A stretch of 58,414 nt of DNA from Stutzerimonas nosocomialis (GCF_005876855.1 NZ_QLAE01000031.1:1-58414), one strand, 5' to 3'; positions 9,334-18,989 are shown, counted from the stretch's first letter. Program-made: numbers and translations. The notes: a model not told the origin generated them from the letters alone.

Positions 9334-9817
9334 AAAGCCCTCCACTATTCCCGACCGCATGCCGGGAATGATTGGTTCATACAGTAGAGGTCGCCCGGCG
9401 CCATAGATTCCCCCCCTTTGTCGGAGGCCGAGGCGAAGCGGGGCCGCCCGTTTCGGCATGAAGGGTACGCCTCGAGCGTCTGCACCTTTTTTCTGATCGA
9501 GGGTGCCTCGCCGCCCGGCGGTCCCGCCATTCGCAGCCCCACCGCTACCCGGAGAACGCTACAAAAGCGGGCGACCTGCCCCATTCGGGAGCAGCCATTG
9601 GCGGCACGGCAGCCTTCCGGATGATCCGACCGCGCTGCTCGCCGAGATGCGCCGCATTGCCGCGAAGCCCCGCAGCACGGGGCGTTCCGAGGCGTAGCGC
9701 CGGCGCTACGACCAAAAAACCTAAGCGATTGGTCAGCTTCTTGCAAAAGCCTGGCGACACCGAGACAGGCACCCCGAGCCTGCGCCTTCTTCGCTGTTCG
9801 CATCCGAGGTGACTGCC
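9334..9817. other. 484-bp intergenic region upstream of the purine permease
   Basis: No convincing gene. The part next to the permease holds a perfect 18-bp palindrome at 9693-9710, the dyad GACCAA/TTGGTC just after it, and a sigma-54-like promoter at 9730-9745. The left half (9334-9690) carries the promoter of the small minus-strand gene and nothing else I can name. Confidence 0.5.
9693..9745 (+). promoter_or_regulatory. Palindrome and putative sigma-54 (-24/-12) promoter of the permease
   Basis: At 9730-9745 the sequence TGGTCAGCTTCTTGCA has GG and GC at the exact 10-nt separation of a -24/-12 element and an intact TTGCA, but three mismatches in the TGGCACG half. It lies 72 bp before the permease ATG. 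Immediately upstream is the perfect palindrome CGTAGCGCCGGCGCTACG at 9693-9710, which could be a regulator site or part of a hairpin. A nitrogen-regulated purine permease would fit this arrangement. Not proven. Confidence 0.4.
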
Positions 9818-11200
9818 ATGCAACAACCCGCCGAATCAGAACTGATCCACGGCCTGGACGATCGCCCCGCCCCGCTGCCAGCCCTGTTCGCCGCGTTGCA
9901 GCACATCCTCGCCAGCTTCGTCGGGATCATCACCCCGCCGCTGGTGATCGGCGCCGTGCTCGGTCTCGGCGATCACCTCCCGTACCTGATCAGCATGGCG
10001 CTGATGGTGTCGGGCGTCGGCACCTTCCTCCAGGCGCGCAGCCCCTGGGGCATCGGCGCCGGGATGATCTGCCTGCAAGGCACCAGCTTCGCCTTCCTCG
10101 GCGCGGTGCTGTCGGCCGGCCTGCTGGTCAAGGGCCGCGGCGGCAGCCCGGAGGACATCCTGGCGATGATCTTCGGCGTGTGCTTCCTGGGGGCCTTCGT
10201 GCAGATCGTGCTGAGCCGCTTCATCAGCCAGTTGCGCAAGGTCATCACGCCGCTGGTGACCGGCATCGTCATCACCCTGATCGGCGTCAGCCTGATCAAG
10301 GTCGGCATCACCGACCTCGGCGGCGGCTTCAAGGCCGAGGACTTCGGCGCGCCGCGCAACCTCGCGCTGGGCGCGCTGGTGCTGCTGACCATCATCCTGC
10401 TCAACCGCTCGCAGCAACCCTGGGTGCGGCTCTCGGCGATCATCATCGGCCTGGCGGTCGGCAGCCTGGCGGCCTGGTTCAGCGGCAAGCTGGTCCCGCA
10501 GCCGCTGCCCGACCTGCCGCTGATGAGCGTACCCGTGCCCTTCCGTTTCGGCTTCGCCTTCGACTGGACGGCCTTCATCCCGGTGGCGCTGATCTACGTC
10601 ATCAGCACCATCGAGACGGTCGGCGACCTGACCGCCAACTGCATGCTCTCGCGCCAGCCGATCGAGGGCCCGAGCTACCTCAAGCGCCTGCGCGGCGGAA
10701 TCCTCGGCGATGGCGTCAGCTGCCTGATCGCCTCCACCTTCAGCGCCTTCCCCAACACCACCTTCGCGCAGAACAACGGCGTGATCCAGATGACCGGTGT
10801 CGCCAGCCGCCACGTCGGGCTGTACATCGGCGCGCTGCTGTTCGTGCTCGGACTGTTCCCGCTGCTCGGCGCCGTGCTGCAGCAGATCCCCAAGCCGGTG
10901 CTCGGCGGCGCGACCCTGATCATGTTCGGCAGCGTCGCCGCGGCGGGCATCCGCATCCTTTCCCAGGTGAAGCTGGACCGGCGCAACATGCTGATCATCG
11001 CCGCCTCCCTGGGCATCGGCCTGGGCATCGCGGCGCAGCCGGAGCTGTTGCATCAGATGCCGACGCTGGTGCAGAACCTCTTCGAATCGGCCATCACCTG
11101 CGGCGGCCTCACCGCCATCCTGCTGGACCTGCTGCTGCCACGGGAAAAGGCGGCGGACGCCACCGCCAGCGCCAGCCTCCAGGAACCGCAAGGGACCTGA
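9818..11200 (+). CDS. NCS2 family purine (xanthine/uracil) permease
   Basis: A 460-residue integral membrane transporter of the nucleobase:cation symporter-2 family with about 12-14 hydrophobic segments. The NCS2 signature is clear: FSAFPNTTFAQNNGVIQMTG around residues 310-330, followed by VASRHVGL, and the QG motif in MICLQGTSFAF. These features favour the bacterial xanthine/urate branch over UraA, but the exact purine cannot be decided from sequence alone. ATG 9818 is chosen for its GAGG ribosome binding site. No purine catabolism gene adjoins it; its upstream region has a possible sigma-54 promoter. Confidence 0.87.
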   Translation: MQQPAESELIHGLDDRPAPLPALFAALQHILASFVGIITPPLVIGAVLGLGDHLPYLISMALMVSGVGTFLQARSPWGIGAGMICLQGTSFAFLGAVLSAGLLVKGRGGSPEDILAMIFGVCFLGAFVQIVLSRFISQLRKVITPLVTGIVITLIGVSLIKVGITDLGGGFKAEDFGAPRNLALGALVLLTIILLNRSQQPWVRLSAIIIGLAVGSLAAWFSGKLVPQPLPDLPLMSVPVPFRFGFAFDWTAFIPVALIYVISTIETVGDLTANCMLSRQPIEGPSYLKRLRGGILGDGVSCLIASTFSAFPNTTFAQNNGVIQMTGVASRHVGLYIGALLFVLGLFPLLGAVLQQIPKPVLGGATLIMFGSVAAAGIRILSQVKLDRRNMLIIAASLGIGLGIAAQPELLHQMPTLVQNLFESAITCGGLTAILLDLLLPREKAADATASASLQEPQGT

Positions 11201-11343
11201 GGGGCGCGCAGTGCTTCTGTGAGGTCAGGCGAGCCGGTTCGGCGCAAAAGGGAGGCGACGCCCAACCCTCTGCCGGTGGAGCGAGGAGCTGCCTGGGGGA
11301 ATCCACCCCGGACCTGAGCCATGCGGATCAGGCCCGGCCAGTA

Positions 11344-11883
11344 TCACCACATCAGGTCGTCAGGCACCTTGTAGGCGGCATAGGGATCGTCGCCATCAGG
11401 CTCTTCGGTCTGGGTGTTGAGCAGCACGATGCGGCGCGGGTCGCGCTCCTGGATCTTCAGGGCCGCATCGCGAGGGATGATCTCGTAGCCGCCGCCATGG
11501 CGCACGATGGCCAGCGAGCCGGACGAAAGCTTGTCGCGCATCAGCTTGTTGACCGAGATACGCTTGACCTTCTTTTCGTCGACGAAATTGTAGTAATCCT
11601 CGGTGGTCAGCTTCGGCAGCCGACTGGTTTCGATCAGTTGCTTGACCTGCGCGGCGCGGGCCTTCTGGTCGGCCTTTTCCTTCTGCTGGCGGTTGAGCTC
11701 CTGGTCGCGGGCGAGCTTTTCGGCCTGGGCCTTGAGGGCGGCTTCGCGCTGGGAGTCGTCCTTCTCGACCTGGCCCTTCTTCTCCAGCCGCTGCTGTTTC
11801 TGCTTCTGCTTGGTGGCCTGCTTGGCCTGCTTTTCGTTGACCAGTCCGGCCTTGAGCAATTGATCGCGAAGGGAAAGACTCAT
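11344..11883 (-). CDS. DUF2058 family protein
   Basis: A 179-residue, highly charged protein of the DUF2058 (YaiL-like) family. It begins MSLSLRDQLLKAGLVNEKQAKQ and continues with a long Lys/Gln/Glu-rich stretch (about residues 20-85) predicted to be helical or coiled coil. The conserved C-terminal part carries LPKLTTEDYYNFVDEKKVKRI and HGGGYEIIPRDAA. Members are associated with nucleic acid or the nucleoid in large-scale annotations, but no activity is firmly established. It is transcribed convergently with the permease and stands alone. Confidence 0.88.
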   Translation of the reverse strand: MSLSLRDQLLKAGLVNEKQAKQATKQKQKQQRLEKKGQVEKDDSQREAALKAQAEKLARDQELNRQQKEKADQKARAAQVKQLIETSRLPKLTTEDYYNFVDEKKVKRISVNKLMRDKLSSGSLAIVRHGGGYEIIPRDAALKIQERDPRRIVLLNTQTEEPDGDDPYAAYKVPDDLMW

Positions 11884-11971
11884 GTTCGACTCGTTCTAAT
11901 CCGAAAGGTAATCCGTAGGTGCCAAGTGTAGGGCCTGACCGGGGGACGGGAGCAACCCATCCGCGCCCCTG

Positions 11972-12814
11972 TCACTCGCCCGAACAGGCTGGTGCCGCCG
12001 ATTTCTCGGCTTTCTTGGCCTCGCCCCAGAGGGCGTCCATCTGCTCGAGGCTGGTGTCCTGCAACGAGCGCCCCGCTGCACGCAGCGCGTCCTCGATGAA
12101 GCGAAAGCGCCGCTCGAACTTGGTATTGGCGCTGCGCAGCGCCGCTTCCGGCTCGACGCCCAGGTGCCGCGCGAGGTTCACCGCCACGAACAGCAGGTCG
12201 CCGATCTCCTCGGCGATCTGCTGCGGATCGTTCTCGCTCATGGCTTCGAGCACCTCGCCGAGTTCCTCGCGCACCTTGTCCACCACCGGTAGCGCCTCGG
12301 GCCAGTCGAAGCCGACCTGGGCGGCGCGCTTCTGCAGCTTGGCCGCGCGGCTGAGCGCCGGCAGCGCCGCGGGCACGTCGTCCAGCAGTGACAGCTGCTG
12401 CGGGGCATCGGCCTTCTCGGCACGCTCCTCGGCCTTTATCTCTTCCCAGCGCTGCCTGATCTGCGCCTCGTCGAGGCGCGGCAGGCCGGTCGAGCCGTAC
12501 AGATCACCGTCCGGGAAGACATGGGGATGGCGGCGCACCAGCTTGCGGGTGATGGCATCGACCACCGTGGCGAAGTCGAAGCGCCCCTCCTCCCTGCCCA
12601 GCTGGCTGTAATAGACGACCTGGAACAGCAGGTCGCCGAGCTCGCCGGGCAGGTGATCGAAATCGCCGCGCTCGATCGCATCGGCGACTTCGTAGGCCTC
12701 CTCCAGGGTATGCGGGACGATGCTCGCGTAGTCCTGCTCGAGGTCCCAGGGGCAGCCATGCTGCGGATCGCGCAACCGGGCCATCAGGTGCAACAGGTCG
12801 TTGAGTTGGTACAT
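11972..12814 (-). CDS. mazG: Nucleoside triphosphate pyrophosphohydrolase MazG
   Basis: A 280-residue MazG with two tandem MazG folds, as in Escherichia coli. It hydrolyses NTPs/dNTPs to NMP and pyrophosphate and can influence ppGpp levels. The N-terminal repeat has CPWDLEQDY, the metal-binding EEAYEVADAI and GELGDLLFQVVYY. The second repeat has REELGEVLEAM and EEIGDLLFVAVNLAR. It lies downstream of relA on the same strand with a 104-bp gap, the conserved Pseudomonas order, which fits a shared role in nucleotide stress. A heptanucleotide tandem repeat lies just upstream of its ribosome binding region. Confidence 0.95.
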   Translation of the reverse strand: MYQLNDLLHLMARLRDPQHGCPWDLEQDYASIVPHTLEEAYEVADAIERGDFDHLPGELGDLLFQVVYYSQLGREEGRFDFATVVDAITRKLVRRHPHVFPDGDLYGSTGLPRLDEAQIRQRWEEIKAEERAEKADAPQQLSLLDDVPAALPALSRAAKLQKRAAQVGFDWPEALPVVDKVREELGEVLEAMSENDPQQIAEEIGDLLFVAVNLARHLGVEPEAALRSANTKFERRFRFIEDALRAAGRSLQDTSLEQMDALWGEAKKAEKSAAPACSGE

Positions 12815-12825
12815 GGAATGCTCTT

Positions 12826-12905
12826 AGCTGGAAGCTGGAAGCTGGAAGCTGGAAGCTGGAAAGCCTGCCCTGAAACGCTTCTGCTTCCAGCTTCAGGCTT
12901 CCAGC
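12826..12905. repeat. Heptanucleotide tandem repeat with inverted counterpart between relA and mazG
   Basis: Five exact copies of AGCTGGA run from 12826 to 12860. Two imperfect reverse-complement copies (GCTTCCAGCT-type) follow at about 12882-12905. In the relA-mazG transcript the two parts can pair into a hairpin. The repeat ends 12 nt before the mazG start codon, so copy-number change would alter the leader. Confidence 0.85.
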
Positions 12906-12918
12906 TCATGGCTGTTTT

Positions 12919-15162
12919 TCAAGTCGCCCTCTGGCGCTTGGCCTCGATGATGTTGGGCAGCTGCGAGATGCGCGCCAGCAGGCGACCCAGCGCATCGAGG
13001 CCGGGTATCTCGATGGTCAGCGACATCTGCGCGGTACTGTCTTCCTTGTTCGAGCGGGTGTTCACCGAGAGCACGTTGATGCGCTCGTTGAGCAGCACCT
13101 GCGATACGTCGCGCAGCAGGCCGGCGCGGTCGTAGGCGCGGATCGTGATGTTCACCGGGTAGGTCTTCTCCGGGATCGGCCCCCAGTTGACCTGAATGAT
13201 CCGCTCCGGCTCGCGCCCGGACAGCTGCAGCACCGAGGCGCAATCCTGCCGGTGAATGCTGACGCCACGGCCCTGGGTGATGTAGCCGACGATCGGATCG
13301 CCCGGCAGCGGCTGGCAGCAGCCGGCCATCTGCGTGAGCAGGTTGCCGACGCCCTGGATCTGGATGTCGCCGCGCTTGCCCGGCTTGTGCGGCGCGCCGC
13401 GCCTGGGGATCAGCTCCAGCTGGTCGAACCCGCGCTCGGGCTCGACCAGCTGCTGGGCCAGGTTGACCAGGTGCGCCAGGCGCAGGTCGCCGGCGCCGAG
13501 GGCGGCGAACATGTCTTCCGCGGCGCGCACGTTGGCCTTCTCGGCCAGCTTGTCGTAGTCCACCGGCGGCAGGTCGAGGCGACCCAGCTCGCGCTCGATC
13601 ATCGCCTTGCCGGCGGCGACGTTCTGGTCGCGCGCCTGCAGCTTGAACCAGTGGACGATCTTGGCCCGCGCGCGCGAGGTGGTGATGTAGCCCAGGTTCG
13701 GATTCAGCCAGTCGCGGCTCGGCGAGCCCTGCTTGCTGGTGATGATCTCCACCTGCTCGCCGGTCTGCAGGCTGTAGTTGAGCGGCACGATGCGGCCGTT
13801 GACCTTGGCGCCACGGCAGTTGTGGCCGATCTCGGTGTGCACCCGGTAGGCGAAGTCCAGCGGCGTCGAGCCCTTGGGCAGGTCGATGGCGTGGCCGTCG
13901 GGGGTGAAGACGTAGACGCGGTCGGGCTCGATATCGACGCGCAGCTGGTCGGCCAGCCCGCCGATGTCGCCCAGTTCCTCGTGCCATTCGAGCACCTGGC
14001 GCAGCCAGGAAATCTTCTCTTCGTAGTGGCTGGAGGTGGCCTTGACGTCCGTGCCCTTGTAACGCCAGTGGGCGCAGACGCCGAGCTCGGCTTCCTCGTG
14101 CATGGCGTGGGTGCGGATCTGCACCTCGAGCACCTTGCCGTCCGGGCCGATCACGGCGGTGTGCAGCGAGCGGTAGCCGTTTTCCTTGGGGTTGGCGATG
14201 TAGTCGTCGAACTCCTTGGGGATGTGCCGCCACAGCGTGTGGACGATGCCGAGCGCCGTGTAGCAGTCGCGCATTTCCGGCACCAGCACCCGCACGGCGC
14301 GCACGTCGTAGATCTGGCTGAACTGCAGGCCCTTGCGCTGCATCTTCCGCCAGATCGAATAGATGTGCTTGGCGCGCCCGTCGATCTCGGCGACGACGCC
14401 GGTGGCGGCCAGCTCGTCCTTCAATTGCTGGACGACGTTGGCGATGTACTGCTCGCGGTCGAGCCGGCGCTCGTGCAGCAGCTGGGCGATCTGCTTGTAC
14501 TGCTCGGGCTCCAGGTAGCGGAACGACAGGTCCTCGAGTTCCCACTTAATGTGGCCGATGCCCAGGCGGTGCGCCAGCGGCGCATAGATGTCGAACACCT
14601 CGCGGGCGACGCGGTGGCGCTTCTCGTCGTCGGCGCTCTTCACCGCGCGGATCGCGCAGGTCCGTTCGGCGAGCTTGATCAGCGCGACGCGCACGTCGTC
14701 GACCATCGCCACGAGCATCTTGCGCAGGTTTTCCACCTGCGCCTGGGTGCCCAGCACCAGGGATTCGCGCGGGTTGAGGCTGGCGCTGATGGCCGCCATG
14801 CGCAGCACGCCTTCGATCAGCTTGGCGACCACCGGCCCGAAGCGTTCGGCGACGTCGGCGAGCGGAATCTTGCCCTCCCGGACGCCACGATAGACCACGG
14901 CCGCCACGAGCGAATCCTGGTCGAGCTTGAGGTCGGCGAGGATTTCGGCGATCTCCAGCCCCGTCTGGTAGCTGGAAGTGCCTTCACCCCAGAGGTTCTG
15001 CGCGGCGTTGGCCTGCTGCTCGGCCATCTTGGCGAACTCGCATGCCTGCTTCAGCGCCTCGCGGTCCAGCGCCGGATCCATGCTCAGCACATGATCGAGC
15101 CAGCCGTCGAGATTGATGCTGCCATCGGTGTTGATAGGCTGAAGCGCCCTCACCTGTACCAT
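12919..15162 (-). CDS. relA: GTP pyrophosphokinase RelA ((p)ppGpp synthetase I)
   Basis: A 747-residue ribosome-associated stringent-response synthetase. The N-terminal hydrolase-like domain is degenerate: the HDxxED metal motif of SpoT is replaced around VAAVVYRGVREG, as expected for RelA. The synthetase domain (about residues 240-360) has the YDVRAVRVLV and GYRSLHTAVIG blocks. The TGS domain follows (VYVFTPDGHAIDLPKGSTPLDFAYRVHTEIG region). The zinc-finger-like segment has CC and HRQDC, and an ACT/RRM domain ends the protein. The start ATG gives MVQVRALQPI. Upstream is rlmD, downstream mazG, the standard Pseudomonas arrangement. Confidence 0.97.
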   Translation of the reverse strand: MVQVRALQPINTDGSINLDGWLDHVLSMDPALDREALKQACEFAKMAEQQANAAQNLWGEGTSSYQTGLEIAEILADLKLDQDSLVAAVVYRGVREGKIPLADVAERFGPVVAKLIEGVLRMAAISASLNPRESLVLGTQAQVENLRKMLVAMVDDVRVALIKLAERTCAIRAVKSADDEKRHRVAREVFDIYAPLAHRLGIGHIKWELEDLSFRYLEPEQYKQIAQLLHERRLDREQYIANVVQQLKDELAATGVVAEIDGRAKHIYSIWRKMQRKGLQFSQIYDVRAVRVLVPEMRDCYTALGIVHTLWRHIPKEFDDYIANPKENGYRSLHTAVIGPDGKVLEVQIRTHAMHEEAELGVCAHWRYKGTDVKATSSHYEEKISWLRQVLEWHEELGDIGGLADQLRVDIEPDRVYVFTPDGHAIDLPKGSTPLDFAYRVHTEIGHNCRGAKVNGRIVPLNYSLQTGEQVEIITSKQGSPSRDWLNPNLGYITTSRARAKIVHWFKLQARDQNVAAGKAMIERELGRLDLPPVDYDKLAEKANVRAAEDMFAALGAGDLRLAHLVNLAQQLVEPERGFDQLELIPRRGAPHKPGKRGDIQIQGVGNLLTQMAGCCQPLPGDPIVGYITQGRGVSIHRQDCASVLQLSGREPERIIQVNWGPIPEKTYPVNITIRAYDRAGLLRDVSQVLLNERINVLSVNTRSNKEDSTAQMSLTIEIPGLDALGRLLARISQLPNIIEAKRQRAT

Positions 15163-15249
15163 CTAGACCTTCCCCTGCGCGGATGCGCCGACTTCGCCGG
15201 CATCTGTGTGCCGGTTGGTTGAACCACAGGCCAGTGCCCGTATGAGCCA

Positions 15250-16608
15250 CTACACGCCTGGCTTCTCGAACAGCGCCATCGCCTCGACGTGCGCCGTTTG
15301 CGGAAACATGTCCATCATCCCGGCCCGTACGAGCCGGTAGCCCTGGCGGCTGAGTTCTGCCGCGTCACGGGCCAGGGTGGCAGGATTACACGAAACATAG
15401 ACCACGCGCCGCGCCCCCAGACTCGCCATTTGTTTCACCATTTCTAGCGCCCCGTCCCGCGGTGGATCGAGCACTACCGCGGGGAATCCGCCCCGGGCCC
15501 AGGGGGCATCGGCAAGCGCCTTCGACAAGTCGGCCTGGTAAAAGTGCACGTCCTCCAGACGATTATGCTCCGCATTGGTGCGTGCACGCTGCACCATCGC
15601 CTCGACACCTTCGACACCCGTCACCCGGGCACCTGCCCTGGCCAGCGGCAAGGAGAAATTGCCCAGCCCGCAGAACAGATCCAGCACCCGCTCCCCTTCC
15701 TGTGGCGCCAGCCAGTCGAGCGCCTGCGCCACCATCGCTTCGTTGACCGCCTCGTTGACCTGGATGAAATCCCCCGGTCGCCAGTGCAGCTCCAGCCCCC
15801 AGGGCGCCAGCCGATAACCGAGCCCGCGCGACGGATCGTGGGGCTGCGGCTCGGCGCTGCCCTGCAACCAGAGCTGCGCGCCCTGCGCGGCGCAGAAACC
15901 CGCCAGGCGATCCAGGTCGGCTTCGCCCAAGGGCGCGGTGTGGCGCACCAGCACCGCCTCGTCCGTGCCGCTGAACAGCTCGACATGGCCGATCGCCTGC
16001 GGCTTGTCGAGCCCCGCGAGCGCCTGGGGCAATGCCAGCAGGATCGTTTGCAAGGGCTGTACCAGCACCGGGCACTCTTCGACGGCGATGATGGTCTGGC
16101 TGGAGCCGGCACGAAAGCCGACATCGAGCCGGCCGGCAGCGGCATCCCAGCGCACCGCGACGCGGGCGCGGCGCCGGTAGCCGAAGGCCGGCCCGGTCAG
16201 TGGCGCGGCCCAGTGCTCGGGCTCGAGCCCGGCGACACGCTGCAGCTGCTCGGCCAGGGTGCGCTGCTTGAGCGCCAGTTGATCCTCTTCGCTGGCGTGC
16301 TGCAGGGTGCAGCCGCCGCACACGCGGGCGTGCCGGCAGGGCTCGGTGCGACGCCTCGGGCTGGGGGTCAGGATGCGCTCGCCGCGCGCCTCGACGATCT
16401 GGGCGCGGGCGTTGAGAACCCGTGCCTCGACCTGTTCGCCGGGCAAGGCGCCTTCGACGAACCAGGTGCGGCCGTCGACGAAGGCGATGCCTCGCCCGTC
16501 GTGGGCCAGGCGGTCGATCTCCAGGCGTTGTTTCTTGCCGGTCGGCACCTGCGCCTTGCGCTCGCCGCCACTGGGCTGGAAGCGCAGGCCGCCGCTACGT
16601 TTGGCCAT
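15250..16608 (-). CDS. rlmD: 23S rRNA (uracil(1939)-C(5))-methyltransferase RlmD
   Basis: A 452-residue RumA/TrmA-family SAM-dependent RNA methyltransferase. An N-terminal TRAM domain (about 20-80) is followed by the [4Fe-4S] cysteines in [10 protein letters not shown] (the fourth cysteine is in VEECPVL). The SAM-binding core has [16 protein letters not shown]. Catalytic motifs are [10 protein letters not shown] and the nucleophile Cys in [12 protein letters not shown], with a C-terminal [16 protein letters not shown]. It methylates U1939 of 23S rRNA. It lies 87 bp upstream of relA on the same strand. Confidence 0.96.
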   Translation of the reverse strand: MAKRSGGLRFQPSGGERKAQVPTGKKQRLEIDRLAHDGRGIAFVDGRTWFVEGALPGEQVEARVLNARAQIVEARGERILTPSPRRRTEPCRHARVCGGCTLQHASEEDQLALKQRTLAEQLQRVAGLEPEHWAAPLTGPAFGYRRRARVAVRWDAAAGRLDVGFRAGSSQTIIAVEECPVLVQPLQTILLALPQALAGLDKPQAIGHVELFSGTDEAVLVRHTAPLGEADLDRLAGFCAAQGAQLWLQGSAEPQPHDPSRGLGYRLAPWGLELHWRPGDFIQVNEAVNEAMVAQALDWLAPQEGERVLDLFCGLGNFSLPLARAGARVTGVEGVEAMVQRARTNAEHNRLEDVHFYQADLSKALADAPWARGGFPAVVLDPPRDGALEMVKQMASLGARRVVYVSCNPATLARDAAELSRQGYRLVRAGMMDMFPQTAHVEAMALFEKPGV

Positions 16609-16660
16609 GTTCGATTACCGGTTTGCAATGAAAGGGCGCGCCGGACGACGCGCCAGGGGT

Positions 16661-17563
16661 CTAGCGGGGCTCGTCGTAGACGCCGGTCGACAGGTAGCGG
16701 TCGCCGCGGTCGCAGATGATCGAGACGATCACCGCGTTCTCGACTTCCTGCGACAGCCGCAACGCCGCCGCCACCGCGCCGCCGCTCGAAACGCCGCAGA
16801 AGATGCCCTCTTCCCGGGCCAGCCGGCGCATGATGTGCTCGGCCTCGCTCTGCGCCATGTCGACGATCCGGTCGACGCGCTCGCGCTGGTAGATCTTGGG
16901 CAGGTACTGCTCCGGCCAGCGGCGGATGCCGGGGATCGACGCGCCTTCCATCGGCTGCAGCCCGACGATCTGCACCTGCGGGTTCTGCTCCTTGAGGTAG
17001 CGCGACACGCCCATGATGGTCCCGGTGGTGCCCATGGAACTGACGAAATGGGTGATGGTGCCGCCGGTCTGCTGCCAGATCTCCGGGCCGGTGCTGGCGT
17101 AGTGCGCCTCGGGGTTGTCGCCGTTGGCGAACTGGTCGAGCACCTTGCCGCGCCCTTCGGCCGCCATCTTCACCGCCAGGTCGCGGGCGCCTTCCATGCC
17201 CTCTTCCTTGCTGACCAGCACCAGCTCGGCACCGTAGGCGGTCATCGCCGCCTTGCGCTCGGCGCTGGAGTTGTCGGGCATGATCAGGATGAAGCGATAG
17301 CCCTTGATCGCCGCCGCCATGGCCAGCGCGATGCCGGTATTGCCGGAGGTGGCTTCGATCAGGGTATCGCCGGGCTTGATGTCGCCGCGCGCCTCGGCCC
17401 GGGCGATCATCGACAGCGCGGGGCGATCCTTGACCGAGCCCGCCGGGTTGTTCCCCTCAAGCTTGACCAGCAGGACGTTGGAGGTATCGCCGGGCAGGCG
17501 CTGCAACCGCACCAGCGGGGTATTGCCGACGCAATCGGCGATTGTGGGGTACTTCGGGGTCAT
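16661..17563 (-). CDS. cysM: Cysteine synthase B (CysM)
   Basis: A 300-residue PLP-dependent O-acetylserine sulfhydrylase of the B type. The PLP lysine is K45 in NPAGSVKDRP; the substrate loop is ATSGNTG; the phosphate-binding loop is SSMGTTGTIMG; the C-terminal serine motif is GVSSGG. The length and the RRWPEQYLP segment match CysM rather than CysK. I place the start at ATG 17563 (MTPKYPTIADCVGNTPLV); the frame is open upstream by 18 codons without family support. It precedes rlmD on the same strand. Confidence 0.95.
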   Translation of the reverse strand: MTPKYPTIADCVGNTPLVRLQRLPGDTSNVLLVKLEGNNPAGSVKDRPALSMIARAEARGDIKPGDTLIEATSGNTGIALAMAAAIKGYRFILIMPDNSSAERKAAMTAYGAELVLVSKEEGMEGARDLAVKMAAEGRGKVLDQFANGDNPEAHYASTGPEIWQQTGGTITHFVSSMGTTGTIMGVSRYLKEQNPQVQIVGLQPMEGASIPGIRRWPEQYLPKIYQRERVDRIVDMAQSEAEHIMRRLAREEGIFCGVSSGGAVAAALRLSQEVENAVIVSIICDRGDRYLSTGVYDEPR

Positions 17564-17642
17564 GGCGTCGATCGGATCCGGACGGCAGGAAAGACGCCCA
17601 TGATACCGGCAAACCATGGGCTGCCGTAGTCCGATGATGCCT

Positions 17643-18989
17643 TCAGGCCGCCGTCATGCGCAGGGTGACCCGCAGGCCGCCGCCCCGGTTCTCGGCCCAT
17701 AGCTGGCCGCCCTGCAGATGCAGGCTGCTGCGCGCGATCGACAGCCCCAGGCCGTAGCCCTCGCCGCCCGGCCGCGCGCGGTCGAGCCGGGTAAAGGCGT
17801 CGAAGATGCGCTCCAGATCGGCCTCCGGCACCCCGCCGCCCTGATCCTCCAGCCAGAGGTCCCACTGGCTGGCGTGGCGCTCGCCGCCAAAGCGTACCGT
17901 CGCCCCCTGCGGCGAATGGCGGATGGCGTTGCGCAGCACGTTCTCCAGCGCCTGGGCCAGGCCATTGAGGTTGCCGACCACCCGGCAGTCGTCCGGGAGC
18001 TCGCTGACCAGCTGCTGACGCGACCAGCCGCTCTCGAAGCTGGCATCCTCGGCGATGATCTCCCACAGCGCGCCGACCTCGATCGGCTCCAGCGGCAGCT
18101 GCGGTCGCTCGGTGTCCAGCCAGACCAGCTCCAGGGTGTCGCCGATCAGCTGCTGCATGCCCTGGACCTCGCGCTCCAGGCGCAGGCGCAGCGCCGCCAG
18201 GTCCTGCTCGTTCTCGCCGGCGACCCGCAGGCGGCTGAGCGGCGTACGCAGCTCGTGGGACAGGTTGCGCAGCAGCTGGCGCTGGAACACCAGGGTGTTC
18301 TCCAGCCGACCGGCCATATGGTCGAAGGCGCGCGACAGGTCGCCCAGCTCATCCTGGCGGCGGCTGACCTGCGGCGGCGCGCGCGTCCCCAGGCGTTCGC
18401 CGCGCAGGGCGTTGGCCTGCTCGCGCAGATCTTCCAGCGGCGCGATCAGCAACCGGTAGAGCAGCACGCAGAACAGCAGCGCCATCGCCGCGGGCAGCAC
18501 GCCGTGCACCAGCAGTTGCCAGGAAAGGTGGTAACCGTCGGGCTTGAAGCGCTCGGGCAGCTGGATCACCAGCTGGCCCTGCTCCGGCTCGTCGGGAAAG
18601 GGAATGCCCAGGTAGGGAAACCCCGCGCCGCGTGGGCTCATCGGCCAATCGAGCCGGCGCAGGAAGGTCAGGTGCTCGCGCTCCTCGGCGCTCAGCCCAC
18701 GGTTGCCCAGCGGCTGCAGATCATGCCCGACCACCACCGCCCAGGTGTGCTCGCGCGCGGCGAGGTCCGCCAGCCAGCGGTCGATCGCATCCGCCCCACC
18801 CGTGCGCCAGACCGCCTGGGCCTTGGCCGCATGAGCGCTCAGCTGCGCCTGCGCATCGGCGGTCAGGCGGTGCCCCTGGCGCTGCACGTACTGCCCGATC
18901 GACCAGCTCAGCCAGATCGCCGTCAGGCAGAAGCCGATCAGCAGCACCGCCAGCTTCCAGAACAGCGAATGACGCCCCGGCAGGCTCAA
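17643..18989 (-). CDS. pirS: PirS-like sensor histidine kinase
   Basis: A ~448-residue membrane histidine kinase. A TM helix (FWKLAVLLIGFCLTAIWL) is followed by a ~130-residue periplasmic sensor region, a second TM helix, a HAMP linker, the phosphoacceptor His in LSHELRTPLSRLRV, and HATPase motifs NVLRNAIRHS, DQGGGV and GYGLGLSIAR. The position next to cysM and its pairing with the upstream response regulator match PirS of Pseudomonas aeruginosa, which senses iron-siderophore status. I favour a TTG start at 18989 overlapping the regulator's stop (TTGA); a GTG at 19025 is the alternative. Unlike in P. aeruginosa, no pirA receptor gene lies between it and cysM. Confidence 0.85.
   Translation of the reverse strand: MSLPGRHSLFWKLAVLLIGFCLTAIWLSWSIGQYVQRQGHRLTADAQAQLSAHAAKAQAVWRTGGADAIDRWLADLAAREHTWAVVVGHDLQPLGNRGLSAEEREHLTFLRRLDWPMSPRGAGFPYLGIPFPDEPEQGQLVIQLPERFKPDGYHLSWQLLVHGVLPAAMALLFCVLLYRLLIAPLEDLREQANALRGERLGTRAPPQVSRRQDELGDLSRAFDHMAGRLENTLVFQRQLLRNLSHELRTPLSRLRVAGENEQDLAALRLRLEREVQGMQQLIGDTLELVWLDTERPQLPLEPIEVGALWEIIAEDASFESGWSRQQLVSELPDDCRVVGNLNGLAQALENVLRNAIRHSPQGATVRFGGERHASQWDLWLEDQGGGVPEADLERIFDAFTRLDRARPGGEGYGLGLSIARSSLHLQGGQLWAENRGGGLRVTLRMTAA

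Noticed and set aside
12826-12860. Short tandem repeats as a possible CRISPR array
   Set aside because: The unit is only 7 bp with no spacers; it is a simple tandem repeat.
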